From assembly GCA_002688965.1 (NCBI GenBank), contig NZEE01000020.1:32831-57766 (forward strand): 24,936 nucleotides of DNA, read 5' to 3'. Positions 1 to 9,076 of the stretch are shown here, piece by piece. The stretch is from an archaeon (GTDB taxonomy: Archaea > Aenigmatarchaeota > Aenigmatarchaeia > GW2011-AR5 > GCA-2688965). Under the pieces are notes generated by a model that made no database searches, had not been told where the DNA came from, and saw nothing but the letters and a program-made list of their open reading frames with translations. Positions within the stretch are counted from its first letter, which is position 1; each line of letters opens with the position of its first letter. The translations under genes and the position numbers were made by a program.

Positions 1-1
1 G

Positions 2-2665
2 ATTCAAGAGATGTTTAAGACTTGTCATGTAAATAGTAAAAGATGCGCCCTATCCTCAACATCCGTTAATTACTTACCCTTTAGCCTTTTGAAAATAGCA
101 TTAGATGTTTATGTGACCCCTAGATATTCTATTAATGATTGGGGCATGAATACAGACGGAAAAGGTTGGTTTGCTCAAAGCGAACAGTTAAAATCGCTTG
201 ATTCTGGAACCGGCAGTTATAAGGTTTCAACTTCGTCTGCTTTCAATACTAGAACCCTTCAAGGAGTAATGAAAAAATGGAATCAAACATTTAAGAATGC
301 GCCTAAGTTTTATACTGAAGATGGAACAATCTTATTAAAAGAAGAAAGACAATCGCCCGAATCTGCAAAGTTAATATTTACTCTTATGAAATATGTATTT
401 ACAGGGGCGCAATGGTCGAAGCAATCAACAATAAATAATAGGTTATCAATAGTTGAATTCTTAATATCATTAACAAGGTCTAAAGAAGTTTATAATAGTT
501 TATGGAGATATAGGAATAAATTAAATATTTCTGCTAAGATGTTCACTTATAACTGCCTCAATACAGGTGGTATAAGGAAGGAGGGTAATAGATTTTTCGA
601 TGATAAAATATTATTGGAGGCGTTTCAAGAAGCAGGGGGTAGTGGTAATGAACGATGGTTGAAATATCATATGTCTGGCGATATGCAATTAATGGTGAAA
701 ATGAAAATTAGAAACAAAGATTACATTCCAGATGAGATTTATAATACTATATATGACAATGAAGAATATTTCATCAAATATGGAATAGATGAAGCAAAGT
801 TGGAAACTGAAGAAGATTTACAAAGTTATTGTGATAAAATATTATCTATATCATTAGGTAAATTATATACTGAAAGCAAAGCAACTGTTGATGATTTATC
901 AAAACTAAATAAAACAAAAAAAGTTTCTGAATTATATTCTGCAACAGAATTTATACATATTCTTCAATATGCGGGCATTAGATTGAGTAATGAACCTAAC
1001 TTACCTATTAAGTATCAAAATATGCTACTAGAAGATTGGCAAAGTGTTTCAGATAGGTATGGTGGAGATTATGAAGTAAGCCTCCCTAAAATTAGAAATA
1101 ATTTAGTTAATAATAATGAAGATTTATCTCCCGAAATAATTATTAAGTTATACAATCAAGGATTTAATAAGAACAAGATTGCAATGCATCCTAATACACC
1201 TATTGAAATCATTACAGAATTATTTGATTTAATGCCCGAAGTGATTTTAAGTAATCCAAGATTGCCTATGAACATTTATTCAAAATTATTTAATTTGACA
1301 CTTAGCATTCTAAGGTCGCCGGTAGGTGAAGATAAAAATAGATTACTTCATGTTTTCAAAAATTCAACTGTTCTCAATCAAAAGGGCCAATTGAAACCTA
1401 ATATAAACACTATGCAAAAAATATTAAGGGCAGATAGAAAGAGCGTCAATAGGAGAGCAGACATTAAAAGATTCTTGGAATCTCATAAATATCTAAAGTA
1501 TTGGAGAGGAGGAAATAATAAAAGTGGAGTATTCAGAACCGTTGCAAGTCAGAACCTATATACGGAAGGGCTATTAGATTATATTATTATGCCGTCTAAT
1601 CCCGAATTTTGGATTGTTCAGATGGCAGATGAACACGACCCAGAAAAATTAAATGGAACGACTGTTCAGTATATTCATTCATTTAAGAAGTTAGATGATG
1701 GAAAATATGAAATAAAACGAGATGTTCACAGTAATTTACCCATAGTAGTAACTAATAAGTCCTCGGATAAATATGAGTATTATAATAATCAAATTATAGC
1801 AAATCCAAATTTTATAATAAATCAGTTACAAAATGAAACATTAATTTTTGATGATATAAAAGATTTCTTTGGTTGGATTCCAGAAGGGGAACGAGATAAA
1901 AGATTCAAAGAAGCCCCTAAATGGAAACATGATAATATTTTCATGTTTGAAGATTCTGAATATAGGGAATTAGAAAAACAAAAGAAATATCCCGATTGGA
2001 GATATAGTTGGACTAAGGCTAAAACTCAAAAATTAGTGGACACCTTTGTTTTGCGAAAGGGAGGCAAACAAATATTGAAATTGGCAGATTCTTGGGCTGT
2101 TCCATATTCAATTAGAGGGAAACCCCCTGTGGGCGCAACAGTAGGTAATGTTTTAGGCACTCTTTCCATAGCAAATATTTCACAGGCATTAACTAATAAT
2201 GGACTTTGGACACCAACCCTCATAGATTATTTCTTACCTCATTTACAACATTTATTTGGTGGTAATCAGAACCTTAGAACATGGATAAATGGTATTAATA
2301 ATAAAATGGGTCAAGGCTCTTTCTTTAATAAGGGATTATTTACTGACGAATTACAAAAAGTATTATTGTGTGAATCTCAAAAGGAATTAAATGATATGGG
2401 GCTACCGATGGTGCAAATTGCTCAATTAGATTATATTTGCTACGATTTATTAACTCAACTTTGGCAACAAGGGCTATCGGGAGAATTTGTATGCAAGATT
2501 GAAAAGGCATTAAAGAGTCCTAAATCAGAACGAAATGTGAATGGTTATGCGGCTCATTGTATCAATCAAGTAAATGCTATTGTTCAAGCGTGGGTTGCCC
2601 AACCAGATAATGAAGTGTATAAGATACCATACAAGGAATATTTGAAATGTGTTAAACAAAAATGA
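2..2665 (+). CDS. Large helical protein, unknown function, 5' end probably outside window
   Basis: I do not recognise this protein. The first visible ATG is at 11, but the frame stays open to the window edge, so the gene may begin upstream; 884 residues are visible from that ATG. It looks mostly alpha-helical. Around residues 396-430 there are two tandem units resembling leucine-rich-variant/HEAT-like helices (H-P-N-T-P-I-E, then S-N-P-R-L-P-M). The C-terminal part carries landmarks also found in the next gene: W-R-G-G near 497, F-G-W-I-P near 620, W-R-Y-S-W near 663 and L-W-T-P near 732. No signal peptide or obvious catalytic motif is visible. A strong TATA box follows the stop, so the next gene has its own promoter. 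It could be a virion-associated or scaffold protein, but that is only a guess from its size and pairing. Confidence 0.85.
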   Translation: MQEMFKTCHVNSKRCALSSTSVNYLPFSLLKIALDVYVTPRYSINDWGMNTDGKGWFAQSEQLKSLDSGTGSYKVSTSSAFNTRTLQGVMKKWNQTFKNAPKFYTEDGTILLKEERQSPESAKLIFTLMKYVFTGAQWSKQSTINNRLSIVEFLISLTRSKEVYNSLWRYRNKLNISAKMFTYNCLNTGGIRKEGNRFFDDKILLEAFQEAGGSGNERWLKYHMSGDMQLMVKMKIRNKDYIPDEIYNTIYDNEEYFIKYGIDEAKLETEEDLQSYCDKILSISLGKLYTESKATVDDLSKLNKTKKVSELYSATEFIHILQYAGIRLSNEPNLPIKYQNMLLEDWQSVSDRYGGDYEVSLPKIRNNLVNNNEDLSPEIIIKLYNQGFNKNKIAMHPNTPIEIITELFDLMPEVILSNPRLPMNIYSKLFNLTLSILRSPVGEDKNRLLHVFKNSTVLNQKGQLKPNINTMQKILRADRKSVNRRADIKRFLESHKYLKYWRGGNNKSGVFRTVASQNLYTEGLLDYIIMPSNPEFWIVQMADEHDPEKLNGTTVQYIHSFKKLDDGKYEIKRDVHSNLPIVVTNKSSDKYEYYNNQIIANPNFIINQLQNETLIFDDIKDFFGWIPEGERDKRFKEAPKWKHDNIFMFEDSEYRELEKQKKYPDWRYSWTKAKTQKLVDTFVLRKGGKQILKLADSWAVPYSIRGKPPVGATVGNVLGTLSIANISQALTNNGLWTPTLIDYFLPHLQHLFGGNQNLRTWINGINNKMGQGSFFNKGLFTDELQKVLLCESQKELNDMGLPMVQIAQLDYICYDLLTQLWQQGLSGEFVCKIEKALKSPKSERNVNGYAAHCINQVNAIVQAWVAQPDNEVYKIPYKEYLKCVKQK

Positions 2666-2683
2666 GAGAAACAGACATAAATC

Positions 2684-2692
2684 TTTATATAT
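2684..2692 (+). promoter_or_regulatory. TATA-box promoter for the 1682-residue gene
   Basis: TTTATATAT lies 22-30 bases before the ATG at 2714, the spacing expected for an archaeal leaderless transcript. No Shine-Dalgarno sequence lies between it and the ATG. Confidence 0.7.
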
Positions 2693-2713
2693 CCGTTCAC
2701 CAAAGTTAAAAAC

Positions 2714-5700
2714 ATGGCTCAAAAGGGAAAGATTACTCATCGGTTGATTGAAAAAACAACTGAAGTCTATCCAGACGACCCAGAATATAAGGAAGGTAAT
2801 TATAAAGACTTAACAGATGTTGAGGACAGGGCGCACTTGTGGTATAGGGACATAGTGAAACAATTTGGAAACTTTGAGCATAATAAACATTCTAATATAT
2901 ATCAACACGGCCATAGCAGAAGTGAAACTAAAACGGTTCCCTTAAGAGATGATTTGAAAACGGGTCTTTTGAAGGCTTGTAATTATAGGTGTAATCATTT
3001 CAAAAGTAAAACGAAGTCTGGGTGGAAGGTTTTTGATAAAATAACGGGCATATATGATGTTACTATTCAATCAGAAAAAACTATTATGAAAAGATTGGAG
3101 ATGTTAGGGAGATTTGTGGAAAAATTAAATGAATATGATTATTTGAAACTGCATGACCCCTCGACAGGTAAAGAAGCAATGACTCCCATAGACCCAATTA
3201 CGAGTAAAATGATAGGTATTGAATATTCATTTCCTTTTGGTATTGATAGAACAGATAAATTACACTATACTATTTTAGAAAAAGAAATTGTAATCAATGT
3301 GCCAGAAACAAAGAAAACCCTAAATAAGTATCTAAGGGAAATTCTAATCAAAGATAAAAAACCAGAGGCATTTATTGAAAAGGTAGCCGTTGGTAGGGTT
3401 ATGGCTAACTTTGAGAGTTTAAGAAAGAGTTTTGAAGGGGTTAGAAAAATTGTAATCCCTATAATTGCAAATATTAATGATGAATTTGAGGAAGGGGGTG
3501 TGGATTCTGTAAGGGCAAAATTAGGAACCCTTGAGGATGGCGATAAAGATAAATTAATCACAGAAGGTTCTTTGAAAGAGGTTTCTAAAACCATTGGGGT
3601 TCCAGAATTACTTGCTAGGATAAAGGATGAGGATGTTAAAACTTATTTAAGGGCAATTAGACCCCCTACTGAAAAAACCAAAGCGGGAACAAGGTGGCCT
3701 AAAGAAAAGGGAGGTCATTATATTATTCATATTACACAAGAACCCCTCCATCTTTTAACAAAATCAACAGCGAGAGCATGGTCCACTACCTCATGTGAAG
3801 ATTATTATGGCTCATACAGACAGGGTGCTTATTCAGATATTATGTTCGGGAACGCAATTGTTTGGGTATATCATGCTAAAGATGTAAAGCATAAAACAAA
3901 TAAAAATGGTGAAATTACAGATGTTGAATTAGAGGGATTATATAATTATTCTGCTAATGGTCGGATTTTACTGCGGTGGGGAAATGCAATTATAAATGGT
4001 GAAAAAAAGGGACAGGATGTTGGTATTGAATGGGATACTTATTATACTACAAAGGATGGACACCCTGCTAAAAAAGCACCTTGGGGTGTTAATATGGTGA
4101 AAGCCCTTGCTATGATTCTAAAGGAAAACGGATTATATACTTATGAAAAACAAGGAGATGTTTGTAAAACACCATATACTTATGTAGGGTATTCAGATAA
4201 GTCTGGTTCTAAAACTCAAATTACCTATGATGAATTAGGATTAAAAAGTGCCGGTGGCCGAGAACAATTTGAAATTGAAGATGAAGAAGCCATGTTTGTT
4301 AGAATGGCCTCTGATGTTAAGATTTCATATAATACAGTAGGTATTTTATTGGAAGAAGGTGGGTCGGCAATTTTGAGAGCATTGGCTCAAAATCCGGTAA
4401 TCTGGAATATGCCGAGAAGTATCAGAAGGTTTATGGAAGAATTAAGATTTATAGATGATATTAATGATAGAAAAACTATCCTTAGATTATTGATTGGTAA
4501 TGATTTGGCTAAAATTGATATTCAACAATCCGGCTTTGCATTCACCGATGTTGCTGAAAATATTGAGTTTTATGAGCCACGAAATCAATCATGGGTTGAG
4601 TTTAATAGAGATAATTCAATAGTTAGGGATTTATTAAATCACCCAAATACTACTACTGAAATTCATTTGACCATGCTTGAAAACCACAAGGGCTTCAAAT
4701 TAGGAAATCGGAATTTAGGGGGAATCGCAGAATTATGTTATATGGGGTTAATAGGAGAACATAATCTAAGGGGGCAGGGGTTGAAAAGAAATACAGGTCA
4801 AAGATTCATTTCAAATGCACCTACCGAGATATTAGATAAGATTGTTTCGGTTGTATCTAAAGGGCCAGATAAGGCCAAATATTTCAAGAGGACTAAGAAG
4901 AATATGCCTTTAGTAGTATTACGGATGATTGAAGATTTGAGAATAGCGGGAGTTAATATTAACGATGCGAATAAAGACCGATATTTGAATGGAGAAACAA
5001 CACCCGATTTGCAGTATTATATGGATGGTGAATATTTGAAGGCTATCCGAAACTTGATATTTGCACCCAACCTTACTGAAAAGAGTTATTTGATGCTATT
5101 GAGAAGTTTTAGAGATTATATGTGGTCTAGGTTTGGAAAGGGCATTACAAATATAGAGGATGTATGGAAGCATAATACGGAATTCATGCGAGGTAATGCG
5201 TTGGTGGAAGGGAAAGAAGTAATATATAGCAAAAGATACAAGAATCTTCTAAAGGCGACATTGGCAGATATTCAAATGTCTATATGTGTTCCTTTGCAAC
5301 TGCCATCTGATTATGGATTTAGACAGGACTTTATGGGTTGTTATCTTGGTTTGCAAGATATTCACGATAATATTAGAGGTAGCACTTTTGAAAGGCAATC
5401 GGTGGATGCTATCAAATTGGTATTAGATGCTGGTGGCGTGGAGATGGTTTCTTCGTATGGTGTGGATGAAGAAGGAAATACTGTATCACCTACCTATCCT
5501 CAAAGTGCTTTGTGGGAAAACATTAGAAGTCGAGAAGTTTTTGATTGGGTATATCAAGGAACGGGAGTAATCACTAAAAAGATATTGGATTTGTCGCTTT
5601 CTTTGGGCAAAAATCCTCAACCCCCCTTCAAACATTTCCTATATAAATCAAGAAACAGAAAGAATCCACTTGAACCTAATAATAGAATGTTTATTAGTGA

Positions 5701-7762
5701 AACCAAATTCTTAGAAACATTAAAGAGAATTCCATTAGATGAAATAACAGGGACATTAACTTTTGATTTTTTGCCTTATGATATGAAATTACATCAAGAG
5801 AGAGATATTGTTCCTCCGAAGGCAATTAATTATCTCCTAAAGAATCCAAAGATTATACATTTAATTGGGTGGGATGTGGTAGGTGCGTGGCTTATAGAGC
5901 CTAAACATTTCATGGCGTTTGAAAGTATTGTATTAGGTCAAGCATTAAAAGGATTATATAAGAAGGGAATAAGAAAGGCTAAATTAGTAAAATTACCTAA
6001 AAAAATTACAGAGCGATATAAGATTCTTTCAGAAAATACTGAAAATATATATATTCTAAATCATGCCGCAAGGGGAATGGGTGGAAATAAGAATATCCCC
6101 CCAAGCCTACAAATGAGGCTAATATTACCTGCTGAAAGTGAAACTTATGGTATGAAATGGTCTTTAGTTTCTATGGCTTATGAAGGAGATTATGATGAAA
6201 TTCAAAATTTAGTTATTAAACGATTGGCTATGAACGAAGGATTATCTATGGTGTCATGGAAATATCTATTTATGAATCATCCAGAATTTAGAAGCGAATT
6301 ATTATCTAATTCTGCGTTATTAGAAGTTATTAATGCTTCTAGTTTTGATTATAAACAATACATACATGATAACTATTTGGATTTACTTAAAAACAAGGGG
6401 CTAACACCACTACAAAATAAGGAAATAACAAAAGAAATGCTTAGAGTATTAAGTATTAATCCAGAATCCAATATTAATAGGATGTGGCAATTAGCCAATA
6501 ATCAATATATCCTAGAGGGTCTATTGAATGCAGATACTAGTATGAAAAATAGAAATGATTATTTCTCATATTTAGTTAGAGAACATACTTGGGCTGAATT
6601 TTGGAGAGGTGGGAAATATAAAGGTAAGATGAATCTTCCAATAGAACATTCTATGTTCAAAAATAAAGAAGGGAAACCAGAAGCGATTGCTGATGAACCA
6701 ATTATTATCGCAGATAGACCACATATTGTTTTCAAATTTGATATTACTGAAAAAAAGAAAATGAAACAAGAGGAATATGAAGATGACGATGGCGAAGTGG
6801 CAATTAGGGAAAAGGAAATCAAAATCCATAAAGTCATATCTGCTGAACAAATATATGTTGAAAAGATTAAGAAATTAAGAAAATATTATCAGATTGATGG
6901 TAAAATAAGAAAAACAAATTTTGATGAGAGATATGTTAGCGAATGGATAGATTATTCTGAAAGAGTGGATATTTATGATTTCTATGGTTTCATTCCTTTC
7001 ATAGATAGGAGTGAAGAAATTACTAATTTTAAGGGCGACCCTGCAAAATGGAGTAAGGGATTAACTGTGGTATTACGAGATGAGGACTTACACGAAGAAG
7101 ATAAGGAAATACCTATGTGGCGAAGCACATGGGATGAGGCTAATATGCAACAACTGTTAGGGTCAATCATAAAAAATGAAAATACAGATGATGCTTTGTT
7201 GATTTCATTACTTAAGCATCCTAAATTTATGAAGGAAGCCACTATTGATTCACCTGCAAGGGTTGGTAAGCGAGCCAGATTTAGTAAAGCCACAATGTTT
7301 AATTTGATAGATGAAGAAAGTAAGTGGACACCTAAAATCATTAACGAATCTATTAATGATTTATTAAATCCAAATTCTAATTATTATATAACTAGATATA
7401 GAAATGTCATGCCTACTGAAAAAATAATCAATTTGACTTTATTAGAAAACGATGCGTCTATTCAAAGACAATATAAACATTTGAATCTTAATTATATCCA
7501 ACAGATACAATATTGGATTGTAAATGAGTTTGGCTATACCCCTAATGAACCAGAAAGACAGATAGATATTTCATATATTTATTTGATGGTTGATTGGCCT
7601 TATGCATCAAATCAAACAAAACAAAGAGCGATAGCGATTAGAGATAATAGGTTAGCCGAATTCTTAATTTATCAAGACAGATATGGTGAAGGGGCTGACG
7701 AGATGGATGCTGAAAGTTATAAAGGGATGAACCCAATCCTTAATATAGTTAAAAGATGGTGA
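2714..7762 (+). CDS. Giant helical protein (1682 aa), unknown function, C-terminus related to upstream gene
   Basis: Not assignable to a named family by eye. The ATG at 2714 fits the upstream TATA box and gives 1682 residues. Near residue 355 there is a conserved-looking stretch, S-T-A-R-A-W-S-T-T-S-C-E, that resembles W/C-signature motifs in uncharacterised phage proteins; this is a weak impression. From about residue 560 on there are repeated helical units with N-P or H-P turns (Q-N-P-V, N-H-P-N-T, N-P-K-I-I, N-H-P-E-F, I-N-P-E-S), suggesting a HEAT/LRV-like solenoid. The C-terminal module shares W-R-G-G (near 1296), Y-G-F-I-P (near 1424), W-R-S-T-W (near 1469) and K-W-T-P (near 1537) with the upstream protein at almost the same spacings. 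The end contains D-E-M-D-A-E-S-Y, resembling the linkers of the 19727 gene. The zinc-finger gene starts 7 bases after the stop, implying co-transcription. Confidence 0.88.
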   Translation: MAQKGKITHRLIEKTTEVYPDDPEYKEGNYKDLTDVEDRAHLWYRDIVKQFGNFEHNKHSNIYQHGHSRSETKTVPLRDDLKTGLLKACNYRCNHFKSKTKSGWKVFDKITGIYDVTIQSEKTIMKRLEMLGRFVEKLNEYDYLKLHDPSTGKEAMTPIDPITSKMIGIEYSFPFGIDRTDKLHYTILEKEIVINVPETKKTLNKYLREILIKDKKPEAFIEKVAVGRVMANFESLRKSFEGVRKIVIPIIANINDEFEEGGVDSVRAKLGTLEDGDKDKLITEGSLKEVSKTIGVPELLARIKDEDVKTYLRAIRPPTEKTKAGTRWPKEKGGHYIIHITQEPLHLLTKSTARAWSTTSCEDYYGSYRQGAYSDIMFGNAIVWVYHAKDVKHKTNKNGEITDVELEGLYNYSANGRILLRWGNAIINGEKKGQDVGIEWDTYYTTKDGHPAKKAPWGVNMVKALAMILKENGLYTYEKQGDVCKTPYTYVGYSDKSGSKTQITYDELGLKSAGGREQFEIEDEEAMFVRMASDVKISYNTVGILLEEGGSAILRALAQNPVIWNMPRSIRRFMEELRFIDDINDRKTILRLLIGNDLAKIDIQQSGFAFTDVAENIEFYEPRNQSWVEFNRDNSIVRDLLNHPNTTTEIHLTMLENHKGFKLGNRNLGGIAELCYMGLIGEHNLRGQGLKRNTGQRFISNAPTEILDKIVSVVSKGPDKAKYFKRTKKNMPLVVLRMIEDLRIAGVNINDANKDRYLNGETTPDLQYYMDGEYLKAIRNLIFAPNLTEKSYLMLLRSFRDYMWSRFGKGITNIEDVWKHNTEFMRGNALVEGKEVIYSKRYKNLLKATLADIQMSICVPLQLPSDYGFRQDFMGCYLGLQDIHDNIRGSTFERQSVDAIKLVLDAGGVEMVSSYGVDEEGNTVSPTYPQSALWENIRSREVFDWVYQGTGVITKKILDLSLSLGKNPQPPFKHFLYKSRNRKNPLEPNNRMFISETKFLETLKRIPLDEITGTLTFDFLPYDMKLHQERDIVPPKAINYLLKNPKIIHLIGWDVVGAWLIEPKHFMAFESIVLGQALKGLYKKGIRKAKLVKLPKKITERYKILSENTENIYILNHAARGMGGNKNIPPSLQMRLILPAESETYGMKWSLVSMAYEGDYDEIQNLVIKRLAMNEGLSMVSWKYLFMNHPEFRSELLSNSALLEVINASSFDYKQYIHDNYLDLLKNKGLTPLQNKEITKEMLRVLSINPESNINRMWQLANNQYILEGLLNADTSMKNRNDYFSYLVREHTWAEFWRGGKYKGKMNLPIEHSMFKNKEGKPEAIADEPIIIADRPHIVFKFDITEKKKMKQEEYEDDDGEVAIREKEIKIHKVISAEQIYVEKIKKLRKYYQIDGKIRKTNFDERYVSEWIDYSERVDIYDFYGFIPFIDRSEEITNFKGDPAKWSKGLTVVLRDEDLHEEDKEIPMWRSTWDEANMQQLLGSIIKNENTDDALLISLLKHPKFMKEATIDSPARVGKRARFSKATMFNLIDEESKWTPKIINESINDLLNPNSNYYITRYRNVMPTEKIINLTLLENDASIQRQYKHLNLNYIQQIQYWIVNEFGYTPNEPERQIDISYIYLMVDWPYASNQTKQRAIAIRDNRLAEFLIYQDRYGEGADEMDAESYKGMNPILNIVKRW

Positions 7763-7769
7763 TATAGAT

Positions 7770-8975
7770 ATGGCAAAGTGGAAACGGCGGTTTGTGGACC
7801 CTATTGATGGAGAATCATTCAAAAAAAGGGATGATTGTATTCAACACATGGTAAAAAATAACCATCCGGGGACACCTGCGGTGGTGGATGAAGAAGTTGA
7901 AGAAAAGAAGCCGAAGCATACTATAATCCAACATGGGAGAGGCAGAAGGTCGGGCAAGGGTGCAAGGTTTAAGCCGTTTCATTGCTTGGAATGTAAATAT
8001 CAAGGGAAAACAAGAGATGATTTAGAAAAGCATCAGAAGGCTTTGAAACATAAAGGTTATAAAAAGATAAACTATGAAGGGCCTACTGTTTCAACAGTAT
8101 CAGGGCCAGCGAAGAAATCAGATGAGCCAGAAAAACCAAAAGATACGAGGGGTGCGGTTCAAAAGGAAATGGAGGACAGTTTTGAAGAAAACTACGGCAG
8201 ACCGTATGATGTTTTCATAAGAATCTCCAAAGAATCTTATACTCTCATTGAAAAAGCCATCCCTAAAGGTATAGAACATCACGACCAAACAGGAAACCAT
8301 TTAATATATATTCCAAAAGGAAAATATAGAGAATTTGATTACTTAATGTTTTATTATGATTTCGTTGAAATAGAAATGGAAATTAAAGATGTGGTATATG
8401 CAATGTCTTTCTTTGAAGCAAGGGATGGTAATGAAGGAAGTGAATTAATTTCATGGGATATGGCAGAATACAGAGAAATAAATATTGTGGAGATTAGCGA
8501 TATTGGTGGTTGTTTCGGGGTGCATCATACAAAAACTTCAGATAAGTTACCTGTTGCTGATGCAATAAAGGAATTATCCGCTTTTGATGACCAATCGAAG
8601 TTGGCCTGTGTGGGAGGGATGTGGCAATATGTTTATGAGTATCATTACAAAAAACCTAAAGATAAAGACACCGCTAAAAGGGGAAAAACCAGCAATAAAA
8701 ATAGAGGGTCCGGCAACAGAGGTGGCGCAACATCTATGGCGGGAAGGGTGGCTGAACAAACATCACTCGTTCATTGGCAACACGGTGCAGAAGATAGGGC
8801 AGAATTAATCAAAGAATCTGAATACATATACGGAGGGGGTTGGAACGCCGCACCTGCTAAATCTTCTTATCCAAGAGAACCAAGATGGCATCCTGTTTAT
8901 GGAATTGCAGATGGAATCGTGATAATAGATAGGTTGATAGATTATTTGAAAACCTATTACCCTGCCAAAAAATAG
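7770..8975 (+). CDS. C2H2 zinc-finger protein, otherwise unknown
   Basis: A 401-residue protein. Residues 71-95 form a C2H2 finger (C72-x2-C75-x12-H88-x5-H94) followed by basic residues. The N-terminus (residues 8-32) looks like a degenerate copy of the same finger: it keeps the aromatic residue, the K-R-D-D pattern and H26-x5-H32 but lacks the C-x2-C pair. A basic, glycine/arginine-rich linker (55-68) separates the two. The middle (about 145-300) looks like a folded alpha/beta domain I cannot name. Residues 300-325 are a low-complexity K/G/R/N linker before a C-terminal domain. GGTGA lies 8 bases before the ATG, overlapping the previous stop, so it is probably translated from the same transcript as the giant gene. 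A role in binding nucleic acid or the neighbouring giant protein is inference. Confidence 0.85.
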   Translation: MAKWKRRFVDPIDGESFKKRDDCIQHMVKNNHPGTPAVVDEEVEEKKPKHTIIQHGRGRRSGKGARFKPFHCLECKYQGKTRDDLEKHQKALKHKGYKKINYEGPTVSTVSGPAKKSDEPEKPKDTRGAVQKEMEDSFEENYGRPYDVFIRISKESYTLIEKAIPKGIEHHDQTGNHLIYIPKGKYREFDYLMFYYDFVEIEMEIKDVVYAMSFFEARDGNEGSELISWDMAEYREINIVEISDIGGCFGVHHTKTSDKLPVADAIKELSAFDDQSKLACVGGMWQYVYEYHYKKPKDKDTAKRGKTSNKNRGSGNRGGATSMAGRVAEQTSLVHWQHGAEDRAELIKESEYIYGGGWNAAPAKSSYPREPRWHPVYGIADGIVIIDRLIDYLKTYYPAKK

Positions 8976-8979
8976 AGAT

Positions 8980-9019
8980 ACACTTACCTCTAAAAACCCC
9001 CCATCATCGGTAAAGGTGT
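8980..9019 (+). terminator. Possible hairpin between zinc-finger and RNR genes
   Basis: ACACTTACC (8980-8988) can pair with GGTAAAGGTGT (9009-9019) with a two-base bulge and a 20-base loop. It follows the stop at 8975 and precedes the TATA box at 9024. No U-tract follows, so it may be a transcript-end structure or chance. Confidence 0.25.
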
Positions 9020-9023
9020 AAAG

Positions 9024-9033
9024 TATTATATAG
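9024..9033 (+). promoter_or_regulatory. TATA-box promoter for ribonucleotide reductase
   Basis: TATTATATAG centred about 48 bases before the chosen ATG (9077). This leaves a short leader that contains the GGGAGG ribosome-binding site at 9063-9068. Confidence 0.6.
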
Positions 9034-9076
9034 TTAATAGGTAGTGCAGAAAATAGTTGAAAGGGAGGATAAAAAA

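Noticed and set aside
9044..9076. GTG start for the ribonucleotide reductase
   Set aside because: The ATG at 9077 has a strong GGGAGG site at correct spacing, while the GTG has none; the extra 11 residues are only charged filler.
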